Source: Candidatus Vallotiella sp. (ex Adelges kitamiensis) (GTDB lineage Bacteria > Pseudomonadota > Gammaproteobacteria > Burkholderiales > Burkholderiaceae). From it: a DNA stretch of 64,000 bases. A model generated the notes under the pieces. That model searched no databases. It saw only the letters and a program-made list of their open reading frames with translations, and was not told the DNA's origin. A program made the position numbers and the translations under genes. The stretch is taken from positions 335,698 through 399,697 of the forward strand of contig NZ_CP080504.1 of NCBI RefSeq assembly GCF_020342435.1, read 5' to 3'. The first letter of the stretch is position 1. Every line of letters starts with the position of its first letter. Shown one piece after another: positions 31,415 to 40,105 of this stretch.

Positions 31415-31932
31415 TCGTTAGCATCAATTATTGATGGATAGATAAGATCGGCTCGGCGATTTTGCGCCCATGATGCTTCATCGTGGAACGTCGATGCTGG
31501 TTTTTCTTTGCCTAAGCTAACTGCTTCTAGCTGATTTTCATTAGCGCCGAGTAACACTAGCGCGCGACGCACTGATTCAGCACGTTTTTGTCCTAATGCT
31601 AGATTGTATTCACTAGTACCGCGCTCGTCAGTGTTACCCTGAATTAATACATAGCAGTTTGGCTGACTTTTCAGATATTCTGCATGGGCTTGCAATATTG
31701 GCTGGCACTCCTTGTCGAGGGCAAAGCTATCGAAGTCAAAGTAGATGCTGTCTTTATTAAGTGGGTTATTAAGCTTGTCAACATGGACTTGTTGCACGTC
31801 AGCTGGTTCTAGTTGTACACCTGCAGTATCTCTATTAGTATTTGCAACTTCATCTAGTTTAATATTTGAGTGGCACGCCGCTAATGATGCTACCATTAGG
31901 ATCGTAGATAAAATATGCCATTTAAACTTCAT
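31411..31932 (-). CDS. pal: peptidoglycan-associated lipoprotein Pal
   Basis: This 173-residue outer-membrane lipoprotein has lipobox LAAC with the lipidated Cys20. The OmpA-like domain includes NTDERGTSEYNLALGQKRAESVR and NRRADL, which bind diaminopimelate in peptidoglycan. It anchors the outer membrane to the wall and works with TolB. It lies 14 bases after tolB and overlaps cpoB. Confidence 0.97.
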   Translation of the reverse strand: MKFKWHILSTILMVASLAACHSNIKLDEVANTNRDTAGVQLEPADVQQVHVDKLNNPLNKDSIYFDFDSFALDKECQPILQAHAEYLKSQPNCYVLIQGNTDERGTSEYNLALGQKRAESVRRALVLLGANENQLEAVSLGKEKPASTFHDEASWAQNRRADLIYPSIIDANE

Positions 31933-31946
31933 TTCGAGCCTTACTT

Positions 31947-33242
31947 TTAATACTGAATAAAAGGACCCCAGGCTGGATTATGAACGTTTCCGCCAGAGAT
32001 TGTTAATATATAATGCATACTGTTATCAGTCGAAACTATTGCTAGTACTTGACGACCATTGACCTGGGTCGCGTAGAGAAGATATTCTCCATTTGCAGAG
32101 AAACTTGGTGACTCATCGTATCTTGTATTAGTCAGTACTGTTACTATTCCCGTCGTCAAGTCTTGCAACTTTAGCCTAAATACATTTTCGACGCATGAAA
32201 TATATGCACACTTCTTACCGTCAGGCGAAATGCGGGCACTCGTATTATAACTTCCATTAAACGTCACGCGCTGCGCTGAGCTATATGATTCTCCCTGGAT
32301 AGACATCTTATAAATTTGAGGCTGCCCACCCCGGTCGCTAGTAAAGTAAATCGATTGGCCATCTGACGAGAAAGTTGGCTCTGTGTCAATTGAGTAGCTG
32401 CGGTTGAGCCGCCGTAAGCCGGATCCATCACTATTGACGATAAAAATCTGCGTATTACCGGTCTTTGATAGCGCCAGCGCGAGCTTCGTGCCATCTGGGG
32501 ACCATGCTGGCGCACTATTATTCCCTTTTTGGTCGGATATTATCATGCGCTGGCTGGTTAACAAGTTATGAATATAGACGATTGGTTTTTTTCTTTCGAA
32601 AGACACATAGGCGAGCTTCGTGCCATCTGGGGACCATGCTGGAGAAATAATCGGCTCTGAACTCGTTAAGGCAACATGTTCGTTTTGACCATTCCAGTCA
32701 GAGACTACGAGTTGATAGCGCCCCCTGTAATGCGTTACATACGACAGCTGTGTAGAAAATATACTGCGTGATCCAAGTAGCTTTTCATAGATATAGTCAG
32801 CAACCTTATGTGCACTTATATGCAACCCACTTTTTGAACTTACAATTGAAAGCCCACCAAGACTTTGTCGCTTGATTGTATCATACAGGCGGAATCGCAC
32901 TTCATACTGGCCATTTGTGATCTGAGTAACGCTGCCACTAATAAATGCGCTTGCCCCCTTAGTCTTCCAAATCCCAAAATCAACAGCGTTAGATTCGGAT
33001 ATTGGTGAACTACCTGTGTCGATATTAGTAAATTTTCCACTGCTTACTAAATCATCCCGTATAATCTTAGTAACTTTTTGCGGAAAACTAGTTTCGTTTG
33101 AAAAATCTGCGACCGCAATTGGGAAACGAGTCGAGCCTATACCAGTAACGAGCACTGTTAGGTCGGCGATTGCTAATGTACTAGTAGTAACAAATAATAA
33201 TGTAACTAGCGCTTTTAGCCCTAGTTTTTTTATCAATCCCAT
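31947..33242 (-). CDS. tolB: Tol-Pal system protein TolB
   Basis: This 431-residue periplasmic protein has an N-terminal signal peptide (about 1-26), an alpha/beta domain and a six-bladed beta-propeller with repeated [11 protein letters not shown] motifs. It shuttles between TolA and Pal. Two of the blades share an exact 32-base stretch of DNA (32479-32510 and 32611-32642). Length is typical (about 430). The 142-base gap to tolA shows no gene. Confidence 0.97.
   Translation of the reverse strand: MGLIKKLGLKALVTLLFVTTSTLAIADLTVLVTGIGSTRFPIAVADFSNETSFPQKVTKIIRDDLVSSGKFTNIDTGSSPISESNAVDFGIWKTKGASAFISGSVTQITNGQYEVRFRLYDTIKRQSLGGLSIVSSKSGLHISAHKVADYIYEKLLGSRSIFSTQLSYVTHYRGRYQLVVSDWNGQNEHVALTSSEPIISPAWSPDGTKLAYVSFERKKPIVYIHNLLTSQRMIISDQKGNNSAPAWSPDGTKLALALSKTGNTQIFIVNSDGSGLRRLNRSYSIDTEPTFSSDGQSIYFTSDRGGQPQIYKMSIQGESYSSAQRVTFNGSYNTSARISPDGKKCAYISCVENVFRLKLQDLTTGIVTVLTNTRYDESPSFSANGEYLLYATQVNGRQVLAIVSTDNSMHYILTISGGNVHNPAWGPFIQY
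32479..32510. repeat. 32-bp direct repeat, copy 1, in tolB
   Basis: This copy is identical to 32611-32642. Both encode SPDGTKLA-type blade motifs of the TolB propeller. The spacing is 132 bases, one blade apart. Confidence 0.9.
32611..32642. repeat. 32-bp direct repeat, copy 2, in tolB
   Basis: Identical to 32479-32510. Exact DNA identity over 32 bases between two propeller blades suggests recent exchange between them. Confidence 0.9.
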
Positions 33243-33384
33243 AGATTTATTCTCTAACTACGTTATAGCAATACGTTTATCTAGACGGGGTAATTAGGGG
33301 AAACGAGGTAACTAGTCTCCCCAAGCTAAATTTATATTGAGCATCCATTGAGGTAAGTAATAGATGCGCCTCGGTTAGCTGTCA

Positions 33385-34251
33385 TCATCTATCGGTAGGC
33401 CGTATTTGGATATTGAAGCTCCTTGGTGCCTTGCCATAGATATCCAGCGGCATTGGATTAGACCGCTGAACTGCCCGCCGCGCCGCCTCATCCCACTGTG
33501 GGTTACCACTACTACGTATAATATGTAGATTAAGTATCATACCGTTGGGTGCGCAGCATACAGTAATTAATGTATCTAATCCTTTAGTAGTCCCAGCCCA
33601 AAAAATATTAGGTCGTACACGGTGCCGTACCTTGTCCCCATAGCCAGCTGATATTTCTGTTATATCGTTTCCTGTACCTGTGCTTTTTGAGGTCACTGCG
33701 GCATCATTCTTAGCCATATCGCTGTTAGACAAATCCTGTAACTGAGATAGCCATACTTGTCGTTCCTTCTCAAGCTTTGGGTGCATCGCCTGTTTTATCT
33801 GAACTGCTTGCTGTTTTTGTTGTTTTGTAGCTGGGGTAGGCTTTTCCTGCCACTTCTGTAGTTTGCGGTCTGCTATTTTTTTCGAGGCGTGTTGCTTATA
33901 TTTCTTATAGTTTTGTTGTCCAGATTTCTGATGCAGGAGCTCCCGTTCAGTTATTTGACTTTGATGTTTCATTTCCTGTTGCCTGTGCTGATCTTCCCGT
34001 AGTAACGTAATGTTTGTTTCCTTAGGATATTCTCGTAGAGACGTATAAGTAGGAGAAGACTTAGCTGGTACTTTCGGTATATCCGCCCAAATTTCTACTG
34101 CGGTACTGATAGTAGCTATAGGAGGAGGGCATTGAACTCTGTTACATAAAAAGAACAAGAGCAAAATATGCATGAGTATAGCAAGCATAAATGCATACAG
34201 TGTGCTGCGCGCTGGTATACATTGAAGTAAATATCCTAATTTTGGTTTCAT
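33385..34251 (-). CDS. tolA: Tol-Pal cell envelope protein TolA
   Basis: This 288-residue protein has one membrane helix near residues 19-37, a charged, Gln/Lys-rich helical linker (about 75-185) and a C-terminal TonB-like domain (from about 205; ITVCCAPNGMILNLHIIRSSGNPQWDEAARRAV). It carries proton-motive energy from TolQR to the outer membrane. Its ATG overlaps the tolR stop by 4 bases. The linker is short and lysine/glutamine rich rather than alanine rich, probably from AT pressure. Confidence 0.92.
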   Translation of the reverse strand: MKPKLGYLLQCIPARSTLYAFMLAILMHILLLFFLCNRVQCPPPIATISTAVEIWADIPKVPAKSSPTYTSLREYPKETNITLLREDQHRQQEMKHQSQITERELLHQKSGQQNYKKYKQHASKKIADRKLQKWQEKPTPATKQQKQQAVQIKQAMHPKLEKERQVWLSQLQDLSNSDMAKNDAAVTSKSTGTGNDITEISAGYGDKVRHRVRPNIFWAGTTKGLDTLITVCCAPNGMILNLHIIRSSGNPQWDEAARRAVQRSNPMPLDIYGKAPRSFNIQIRPTDR

Positions 34252-34700
34252 ATCGGATTAACAAACAACCCGATGTGCTTCACGCCGTTTACTTTCAGCT
34301 CTGATACAAGGTTCATCACAATTTCATATTTGAGTGACTTATCTGCGCCAATCACAACCGTCTGGCCGGGATATACTAGCATCCGCTTGGCAATGAAGTA
34401 GTTCAGATCTGATAGTGTTATTGGCAATTCTTGCATAGAATTTGATGTATCATCGTTATACTTAACGCTTATTGTACTGTCAGACTTAATATTAACGATA
34501 ACAGGCGGTTTCTGTTGTTCTGAGACAGTATTGCTAACCGAAGGTAACTTGATAATTGATGGCGAGAGAATCGGAGTAGTTACCATAAAAATAACAAGCA
34601 AAACAAATAGTACGTCGATGTACGAAACGACGTTAATATCAGACATCGCGCGTCGCGAACGACTGCCGCGTAGATTAGAACCGATTAGAGCGCCGGCCAT
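34248..34700 (-). CDS. tolR: Tol-Pal system protein TolR
   Basis: This 150-residue inner-membrane protein of the TolR/ExbD family has one helix (about 24-45) carrying the proton-channel aspartate D29, then a periplasmic domain. The conserved NxxPxxD motif reads NVVSYID, so serine 26 (codon TCG) replaces the usual proline. It overlaps tolQ by 16 bases and tolA by 4. Otherwise length and layout are normal. Confidence 0.94.
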   Translation of the reverse strand: MAGALIGSNLRGSRSRRAMSDINVVSYIDVLFVLLVIFMVTTPILSPSIIKLPSVSNTVSEQQKPPVIVNIKSDSTISVKYNDDTSNSMQELPITLSDLNYFIAKRMLVYPGQTVVIGADKSLKYEIVMNLVSELKVNGVKHIGLFVNPI

Positions 34701-35389
34701 CGGGTTTCCCTTGAGTGAACTTGCCGTTGCAAAATATTTAAAAATTCTTCGATAAAGCTTTCAAAGTGAATTGATAGCCGATCAATATTATGAGCATAGC
34801 GATTATAAGCAACTAGCGCAGGGATGGCAGCGAACAGACCAACGGCAGTAGCGACTAACGTCTCGGCAATACCTGGTGCGATGCTAGGCAGTGTGGCCTG
34901 TTGCACGTTCGAAAGTGCGCGGAATACATTCATAATTCCCAACACGGTGCCAAATAGACCAATATAAGGGCTTACTGAGGCAACTGATGCAAGAAATGCA
35001 AGATTTATCTCTAGGGCGTCTATTTCACGCTGGAAAGTAGCACACATCGCTCGACGTGCGCTATCCAATATCGCGCTAGGTCTGACTCCCAGTGTTTCCT
35101 TAGCATTTAAAAACTCTCGCATACCCGACTCGAATATCCGCTCGAGAGCGCCAATTGTAAGTCGATTGTTTTCCGCCTTTTGGTAAAGAGTATACAAGTC
35201 ACTACTTAACCAAAATTCGCGCTCAAAGGATTCGGTCTGTCTGCGAGCACGATGAATCGAAACCCATTTTTGGAGAATAAAAGTCCAGGATATCAGTGAC
35301 AACAATAGCAATAATGCCATGATAGATTGTGCTAGCAGACTAGCGTTTAATACGAGCGGAATAATCGAAAGGTCTTGTACGTTATTCAT
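34685..35389 (-). CDS. tolQ: Tol-Pal system protein TolQ
   Basis: This 234-residue inner-membrane proton-channel subunit of the TolQ/ExbB family has three helices: about 18-40, 125-150 (PYIGLFGTVLGIMNVF) and 165-192 (GIAETLVATAVGLFAAIPALVAYN). It forms the motor with TolR. It is the first gene of the minus-strand operon; ybgC, normally upstream, is absent. Confidence 0.96.
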   Translation of the reverse strand: MNNVQDLSIIPLVLNASLLAQSIMALLLLLSLISWTFILQKWVSIHRARRQTESFEREFWLSSDLYTLYQKAENNRLTIGALERIFESGMREFLNAKETLGVRPSAILDSARRAMCATFQREIDALEINLAFLASVASVSPYIGLFGTVLGIMNVFRALSNVQQATLPSIAPGIAETLVATAVGLFAAIPALVAYNRYAHNIDRLSIHFESFIEEFLNILQRQVHSRETRWPAL

Positions 35390-36151
35390 AATGATTTATC
35401 GAATGAACTAGATCGATTTATGTGCTATGCGTGTCAATGTATGTTACGTGTTCGCGCACTATAAGTTCCGGGAAATGTAATGCGCCAAGAAGCGATTAGT
35501 ATCTAGTTTCAGGAGGCCGAACAAGCTAGATATTAATAAGCCGAATATAATCTGAACAGGTTATGCTAGTAGATAGCATCTAGGCCGAAACTTAACCCCT
35601 GCTAATAAATATGAAGTGATGCAGAGGCAGGCTTCTCTATTCGGCTCTAATAATAAGCTCGTCAGCTAGATAAATAAGTATCATCGCCTGATAAGCAATA
35701 GCAGTTCTTCGTATATCTAACGGGCCGGGTCTGTTCAGGATATACATATATCAGACAAGCATATCTGATCTGGTCTATCGTTTTAGGTAAGCAAATGTCC
35801 ATTTGCAAGATTCTACCGGAACGGATATGATGGTTCTAAATAAATAAACAGTTATTTTAATGACAAGTTTGGTTGCCTATTTAGCACCCTTCCAATACTC
35901 TAGTTTAAGATAACTAATAATTAGCGACTTATAAATCTGAAAATAAAGCTATTATAAGACAGTGACAGTAGTCTTGCTTCCGTATAAACAACCGTGATCT
36001 GACTATATCACTAGCGTTATGCTAGCCCGGCTATCTTGTCCTTACGTTACCAGAAACCTCTTTTCGTTAAGACGTTATAGGAGTACATCCCTACCAGGGT
36101 GTTACTATCTATCGATTTATTTAATCGTTTAAACGTTAAAGGAAACTACGC
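35390..36151. other. gene-free spacer between tolQ and glyA
   Basis: These 762 bases between the divergent tolQ and glyA have no supportable frame. Relatives carry ybgC, a thioesterase gene, next to tolQ here. The region should hold the promoters of both operons, but none could be fixed with confidence. Confidence 0.6.
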
Positions 36152-37396
36152 ATGTTTGGTAAAGCTGAGCAAACTATTGCAAGCTGTGATCCACAAATCT
36201 GGCAAGCGATTCAAAATGAGCACCACCGACAAGAACACCACATTGAACTTATCGCATCGGAAAACTATGCAAGCCCGGCAGTAATGGCAGCTCAAGGATC
36301 TCAACTAACTAATAAGTACGCAGAAGGGTATCCTAAAAAGCGCTACTATGGCGGCTGCGAGTACGTTGATATGGTTGAGCAGTTGGCAATCGAAAGAATT
36401 AAACAGCTATTTGGCGCAGAAGCTGCAAACGTACAACCTAATTCGGGTTCGCAGGCTAATCAGGGAGTATTCTTTGCGCTCCTTAATCCAGGCGATACGA
36501 TTATGGGAATGAGTCTTGCGCACGGCGGACATTTAACACACGGTTCACCAGTCAATTTATCCGGTAAATGGTTTAATGTTGTTAGCTACGGGCTAAATAA
36601 AAATGAGGATATCGACTACGATTCCGCTGAGCAAATCGCATACCAACATAAACCGAAGCTTCTAATTGCGGGCGCATCGGCATTTTCTCTGCATATCGAC
36701 TTCAAACGCCTAGCACAGATTGCAAAGTCAGTCGGAGCGTATTTCATGGTAGACATGGCCCATTATGCAGGGTTAATTGCAGCTGGCGTCTATCCAAGTC
36801 CAGTGCCACATGCCGACTTCGTAACAACGACTACACACAAGAGCTTACGTGGCCCGCGAGGCGGCGCAATCTTAATGAAAGCGGGGTATGAGAAGGCAAT
36901 TAATTCAGCTATTTTTCCGGGCATCCAAGGTGGTCCCTTAATGCATGTGATTGCAGCAAAAGCTATTGCGTTTAAAGAAGCGCTGACACCGGAGTTCAAA
37001 ATCTACCAGAAACAGGTTGTAGATAACGCGCGCGTGCTTTCAGAAACTCTGATAAATCGTGGATTACGGATCGTGTCTGGACGAACTGAAAGTCACTTGA
37101 TGCTGGTCGATTTACGTTCGAAACAGATCACAGGTAAAAATGCAGAAGTTATACTAGATGCTGCATGTATTACTGTAAACAAGAATGCGATTCCAAATGA
37201 CCCGGAAAAGCCATTTATAACTAGTGGTATACGGCTTGGCTCTCCAGCGATAACTACCCGTGGCTTCAGATCGCCTCAGGCTAAGCATATCGGTAATCTA
37301 ATTGCTGATGTGCTTGACAATCCAGATAATGCCACAACTGAGCGAGTACGAGAGCAGATTGCTAAACTTACATGTCAGTTTCCAGTGTATAAGTGA
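36152..37396 (+). CDS. glyA: serine hydroxymethyltransferase
   Basis: This 414-residue PLP enzyme converts serine to glycine and charges tetrahydrofolate with a one-carbon unit. The PLP lysine is K230 ([14 protein letters not shown]), and [11 protein letters not shown] is at the N-terminus. AAAGGAAA lies about 8 bases before the ATG. It is followed by nrdR after 18 bases, forming a two-gene unit. It supplies one-carbon units used by FolD and PurF-pathway enzymes. Confidence 0.98.
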   Translation: MFGKAEQTIASCDPQIWQAIQNEHHRQEHHIELIASENYASPAVMAAQGSQLTNKYAEGYPKKRYYGGCEYVDMVEQLAIERIKQLFGAEAANVQPNSGSQANQGVFFALLNPGDTIMGMSLAHGGHLTHGSPVNLSGKWFNVVSYGLNKNEDIDYDSAEQIAYQHKPKLLIAGASAFSLHIDFKRLAQIAKSVGAYFMVDMAHYAGLIAAGVYPSPVPHADFVTTTTHKSLRGPRGGAILMKAGYEKAINSAIFPGIQGGPLMHVIAAKAIAFKEALTPEFKIYQKQVVDNARVLSETLINRGLRIVSGRTESHLMLVDLRSKQITGKNAEVILDAACITVNKNAIPNDPEKPFITSGIRLGSPAITTRGFRSPQAKHIGNLIADVLDNPDNATTERVREQIAKLTCQFPVYK

Positions 37397-37414
37397 GCTA
37401 CGGGATAAATTATT

Positions 37415-37888
37415 ATGCGCTGCCCGTTTTGCTGGCATGATGATACTCATGTAGTAGATTCGCGTGTGTCGGAAGATAGTACGGCGATTCGCCGCCGCCG
37501 CCGATGTCCAGCTTGTGATAAACGTTTTACAACATACGAGCGTATTGAGCTTGTATTACCAACGGTTATTAAGAGTGATGGAACACGAGTAGAATTTGAT
37601 CGTAGAAAAATACTATCTAGTATGCAACTTGCTTTACGCAAGCGCCCTATAGCTGCTGAAACAATTGATGAAGTAGTTGCGCGTATTGAGTATCAATTAC
37701 TAGCTTCCGGTGAACGTGAGGTACATAGCAAATGGTTCGGTGAGTTAGTAATGAAAGAATTACGAAAGATCGACGAGATTGCTTATGTACGTTTTGCATC
37801 GGTGTATAGACGATTTGAAGATGTTTCTGAGTTCAAAAATCTAATTGATGAATTTGGTCGGTCTTCAGCTGAAGTAGTCCGATCCTAA
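37415..37888 (+). CDS. nrdR: transcriptional repressor NrdR
   Basis: This 157-residue repressor of ribonucleotide reductase genes has a zinc ribbon with C3, C6, C31 and C34 (MRCPFC, RRCPAC) and an ATP-cone domain (about 49-139) that senses nucleotides. It lies directly after glyA, as in many beta-proteobacteria. It is one of only two transcription factors in the window, with iscR. Confidence 0.96.
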   Translation: MRCPFCWHDDTHVVDSRVSEDSTAIRRRRRCPACDKRFTTYERIELVLPTVIKSDGTRVEFDRRKILSSMQLALRKRPIAAETIDEVVARIEYQLLASGEREVHSKWFGELVMKELRKIDEIAYVRFASVYRRFEDVSEFKNLIDEFGRSSAEVVRS

Positions 37889-37966
37889 GTCGAAGAGGCT
37901 GCTATCATAGCTCTTTAAAGGCGTTATCACGTTTCTATTTTAGATAATTTCCATGCTATAGAGCCT

Positions 37967-37986
37967 ATATATCATCGATGATATAT
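37967..37986. repeat. 20-bp perfect palindrome after nrdR
   Basis: 10-bp arms without a loop, centred on ATCGAT-like bases, 79 bases downstream of the nrdR stop. It could be a transcription end structure or an operator-like site. Confidence 0.75.
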
Positions 37987-38468
37987 TCTGATTTAGACAT
38001 CTCTAATGTACTAATTCCCCAACCTAAAAATAACCTTTTTAAGGTTAAGGCGCCACCGTAAACAGCAGCTATGCTATAGGTTTGCAAGAGGAGTTCTACT
38101 GATTCATGTATCGTTGTAATCTCTATATCGAGGCTGCTAATGACTGAGAACAACTAAGTTATGTCGTATAGCATAAAATGCAGTACTGTTTAAAATTCTC
38201 TTATTCTATAAAATAAATTTATAGATTATGCTGAGCCATCAGCGGTTTTATACTCTTTAGGGTTGTTTTGTAATAAAAAATACGCTCTATAAAAAGCGCA
38301 TCTGCTTCCTATTATGTATACCGATTTGTTACGGGTTATTAAAATCGCGCTATGCTAGCTTAGATTCATATTATTTGACAATAGCCGTCAACTGTAAAAT
38401 ATAGATTTCTCAACCTGTTAGTGTATAGGGGTTAACTGGGTGGTAAATGTTTCGGTAGTTAACGAAAC

Positions 38469-38517
38469 TATCTATCTATTTTTTTAGACTAAGGAGAGGG
38501 TCAAAAATAGATAGATA
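38469..38517. repeat. 15-bp-arm inverted repeat in spacer
   Basis: Arms at 38469-38483 and 38503-38517 are exact reverse complements with a 19-base loop containing AAGGAGAGGG. No gene is close by. Confidence 0.85.
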
Positions 38518-38880
38518 CTATCTTATACACAATTATTAGCTTATAGAATATATTGCACTAACGCATTGAGGGCTATAGTAACTTATAGTCTATAAGGATT
38601 TTAAGCCTGTTCAACAATGTAGGCGTTGCGCAGTTTAAGCCAGCATAGCTCTATATTCTATACCTACTATATTGCGATATACCTCTCATGTAAAAACCGT
38701 CATATAAGCAATATAAATGCAAGCCTGTCGCTACGCGAGAAATTTTTAGTACAGCAAGAAAAGATATTCATCCTGAAATAGAGAAGTGTTAATTGGATCA
38801 ATTCTAGAAATTGATAATAATCACGTTCTACTCTTATACGCTGTTTTGGAACATCAGTAAACGGTAGTCGCACGATGTTT

Positions 38881-39291
38881 TTAACGTACCGCTTTCCATA
38901 GATTATAGCTTGTCCAGACAGCAGCACTGATTACGGTCCACTTTAGTAAGTGTTTAAAATTTCGGATCACTAGGCGACGTACAGAGCCAGCTAATGTAGC
39001 CGATATTATCGAACTAAGCACTGGATACTGATTAAGTGATTCACAGATAGCTGCTGGAAGTCCACTTAATACGCGGCATCGGCTAATTCCTGGAATTAGC
39101 CACTTAATCCAGCTAAGTTTTGAGACGCCTTGACGTATCTCCTCACTAGCATTAGCGATATCAATTCGATTACGATGTGCACGCGCAAGCAATACCTCTT
39201 TACGCAACTTCCGTACCTTAATCTTAGAGTAATTTGACTCTTGGGGTGGAGCTAGCTGAGTAAGATAGCTATTTGAATAGAGGTTATTCAT
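38881..39291 (-). CDS. DUF3318-like protein
   Basis: This 136-residue basic protein has a helical N-terminal region (KVRKLRKEVLLARAHRNRIDIANA) and a hydrophobic C-terminal segment (about 113-131). It resembles DUF3318 proteins that in Burkholderia follow a YqjE holin-like gene and a DUF883 gene. Its ATG overlaps the upstream gene's stop by 4 bases. The function is unknown; the context suggests membrane or ribosome-associated stress roles like those of the YqjD group. Confidence 0.6.
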   Translation of the reverse strand: MNNLYSNSYLTQLAPPQESNYSKIKVRKLRKEVLLARAHRNRIDIANASEEIRQGVSKLSWIKWLIPGISRCRVLSGLPAAICESLNQYPVLSSIISATLAGSVRRLVIRNFKHLLKWTVISAAVWTSYNLWKAVR

Positions 39292-39680
39292 GGCGATGAC
39301 TTGTGAAAAACAGCTCGATCTTTATCGAATTCAGACAGCGTTTCCTCGAAGATTAAAGGTCCTTTACGAATACCGGCGCACGCTTTTTTCATACAGACAT
39401 AGGCCCCGACGAAGTGTAGCACAGTTAGTATAGCCAATGCTTGCCATCGGTACGTTTCCCAAAAAGCTAAGGCAATTAGTATTGTAAGGGTAATTAGCCC
39501 TATCGTCGCAAACATCGTAGCTAGAAGACAGGAGAAGAATATGCTTAGCAGCCGTTCTTTTTCTTCTGCGAGTTCGATACTGATTAGTTCTAATCGCGTT
39601 TGGAGAAGACAAAAAACCGATTCGATGAGGCGTCGAAGCGAGCGATAAATTAGAGATGTCGGTTGAATGTTTTTGCTCAT
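39288..39680 (-). CDS. YqjE-like phage holin family membrane protein
   Basis: This 130-residue protein has two hydrophobic helices (about 45-72 and 78-96) after a charged N-terminal helix containing RLELISIELAEEKERL, the signature of the YqjE (putative actinobacterial/phage holin superfamily III) group. It lies between the DUF883 and DUF3318 genes as in relatives. Despite the name it is a chromosomal gene, not evidence of a prophage. The function is unknown. Confidence 0.8.
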   Translation of the reverse strand: MSKNIQPTSLIYRSLRRLIESVFCLLQTRLELISIELAEEKERLLSIFFSCLLATMFATIGLITLTILIALAFWETYRWQALAILTVLHFVGAYVCMKKACAGIRKGPLIFEETLSEFDKDRAVFHKSSP

Positions 39681-39805
39681 CAGCAGACCCGCGCGAAGCG
39701 CAGCAGACGGAACGTTTTGTTAGCCAACGCGCGCCGCGTATGCGGGACACAGTGAGACTAAGCATTAGTAAGCACGATGATGCGAATGCATCGTCGCACT
39801 AGACA

Positions 39806-40105
39806 CTATTTTCGGTTAATCAGCAGTCCAATTAATATACCGAGGCCAGCGGCGACACTGATAGATGTCCATGGGTGGTCGTGGACATAATCATCTGTAG
39901 CGCGAGCGGCTTTCTTACCTTTTTTTACAACTACAACTTGGACATCTCCCGCCTTTTCTTTTGCTTGTCTTAGACGCATAAGCGCTTTTTCACGTAATTC
40001 CGTCGCACGCTCGCCAGTTGTACTCGCTGCTTGTTTGAGCAGGTCTTCTGCATCTGACAGAACAGTTTTTATATCCGACATTAGATTTTCCTTATTAACT
40101 TCCAT
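39806..40105 (-). CDS. DUF883 (YqjD/ElaB-like) membrane-anchored protein
   Basis: This protein of about 99 residues has an amphipathic, Lys/Glu/Ala-rich helical body and a C-terminal membrane segment (SVAAGLGILIGLLINRK). In E. coli relatives bind ribosomes and tether them to the inner membrane in stationary phase. I prefer the ATG at 40105, which has an AGGAT ribosome site 9 bases upstream. An in-frame ATG at 40141 would add 12 residues. The group's DHPWTS motif precedes the membrane segment. Confidence 0.85.
   Translation of the reverse strand: MEVNKENLMSDIKTVLSDAEDLLKQAASTTGERATELREKALMRLRQAKEKAGDVQVVVVKKGKKAARATDDYVHDHPWTSISVAAGLGILIGLLINRK

Larger units (their letters stand above)
37889..38880. 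other. gene-free spacer after nrdR
   Basis: These 992 bases hold no convincing gene. There is a 20-bp perfect palindrome at 37967-37986 (79 bases after nrdR), a weaker hairpin near 38030, and a hairpin with 15-bp arms at 38469-38517. Short frames at 37965-38153 and 38700-38927 have no family resemblance. Confidence 0.6.

Noticed and set aside
39288-39680. Holin-like gene as a sign of prophage
   Set aside because: YqjE-type genes are ordinary chromosomal genes next to DUF883 genes; no other phage gene is present.
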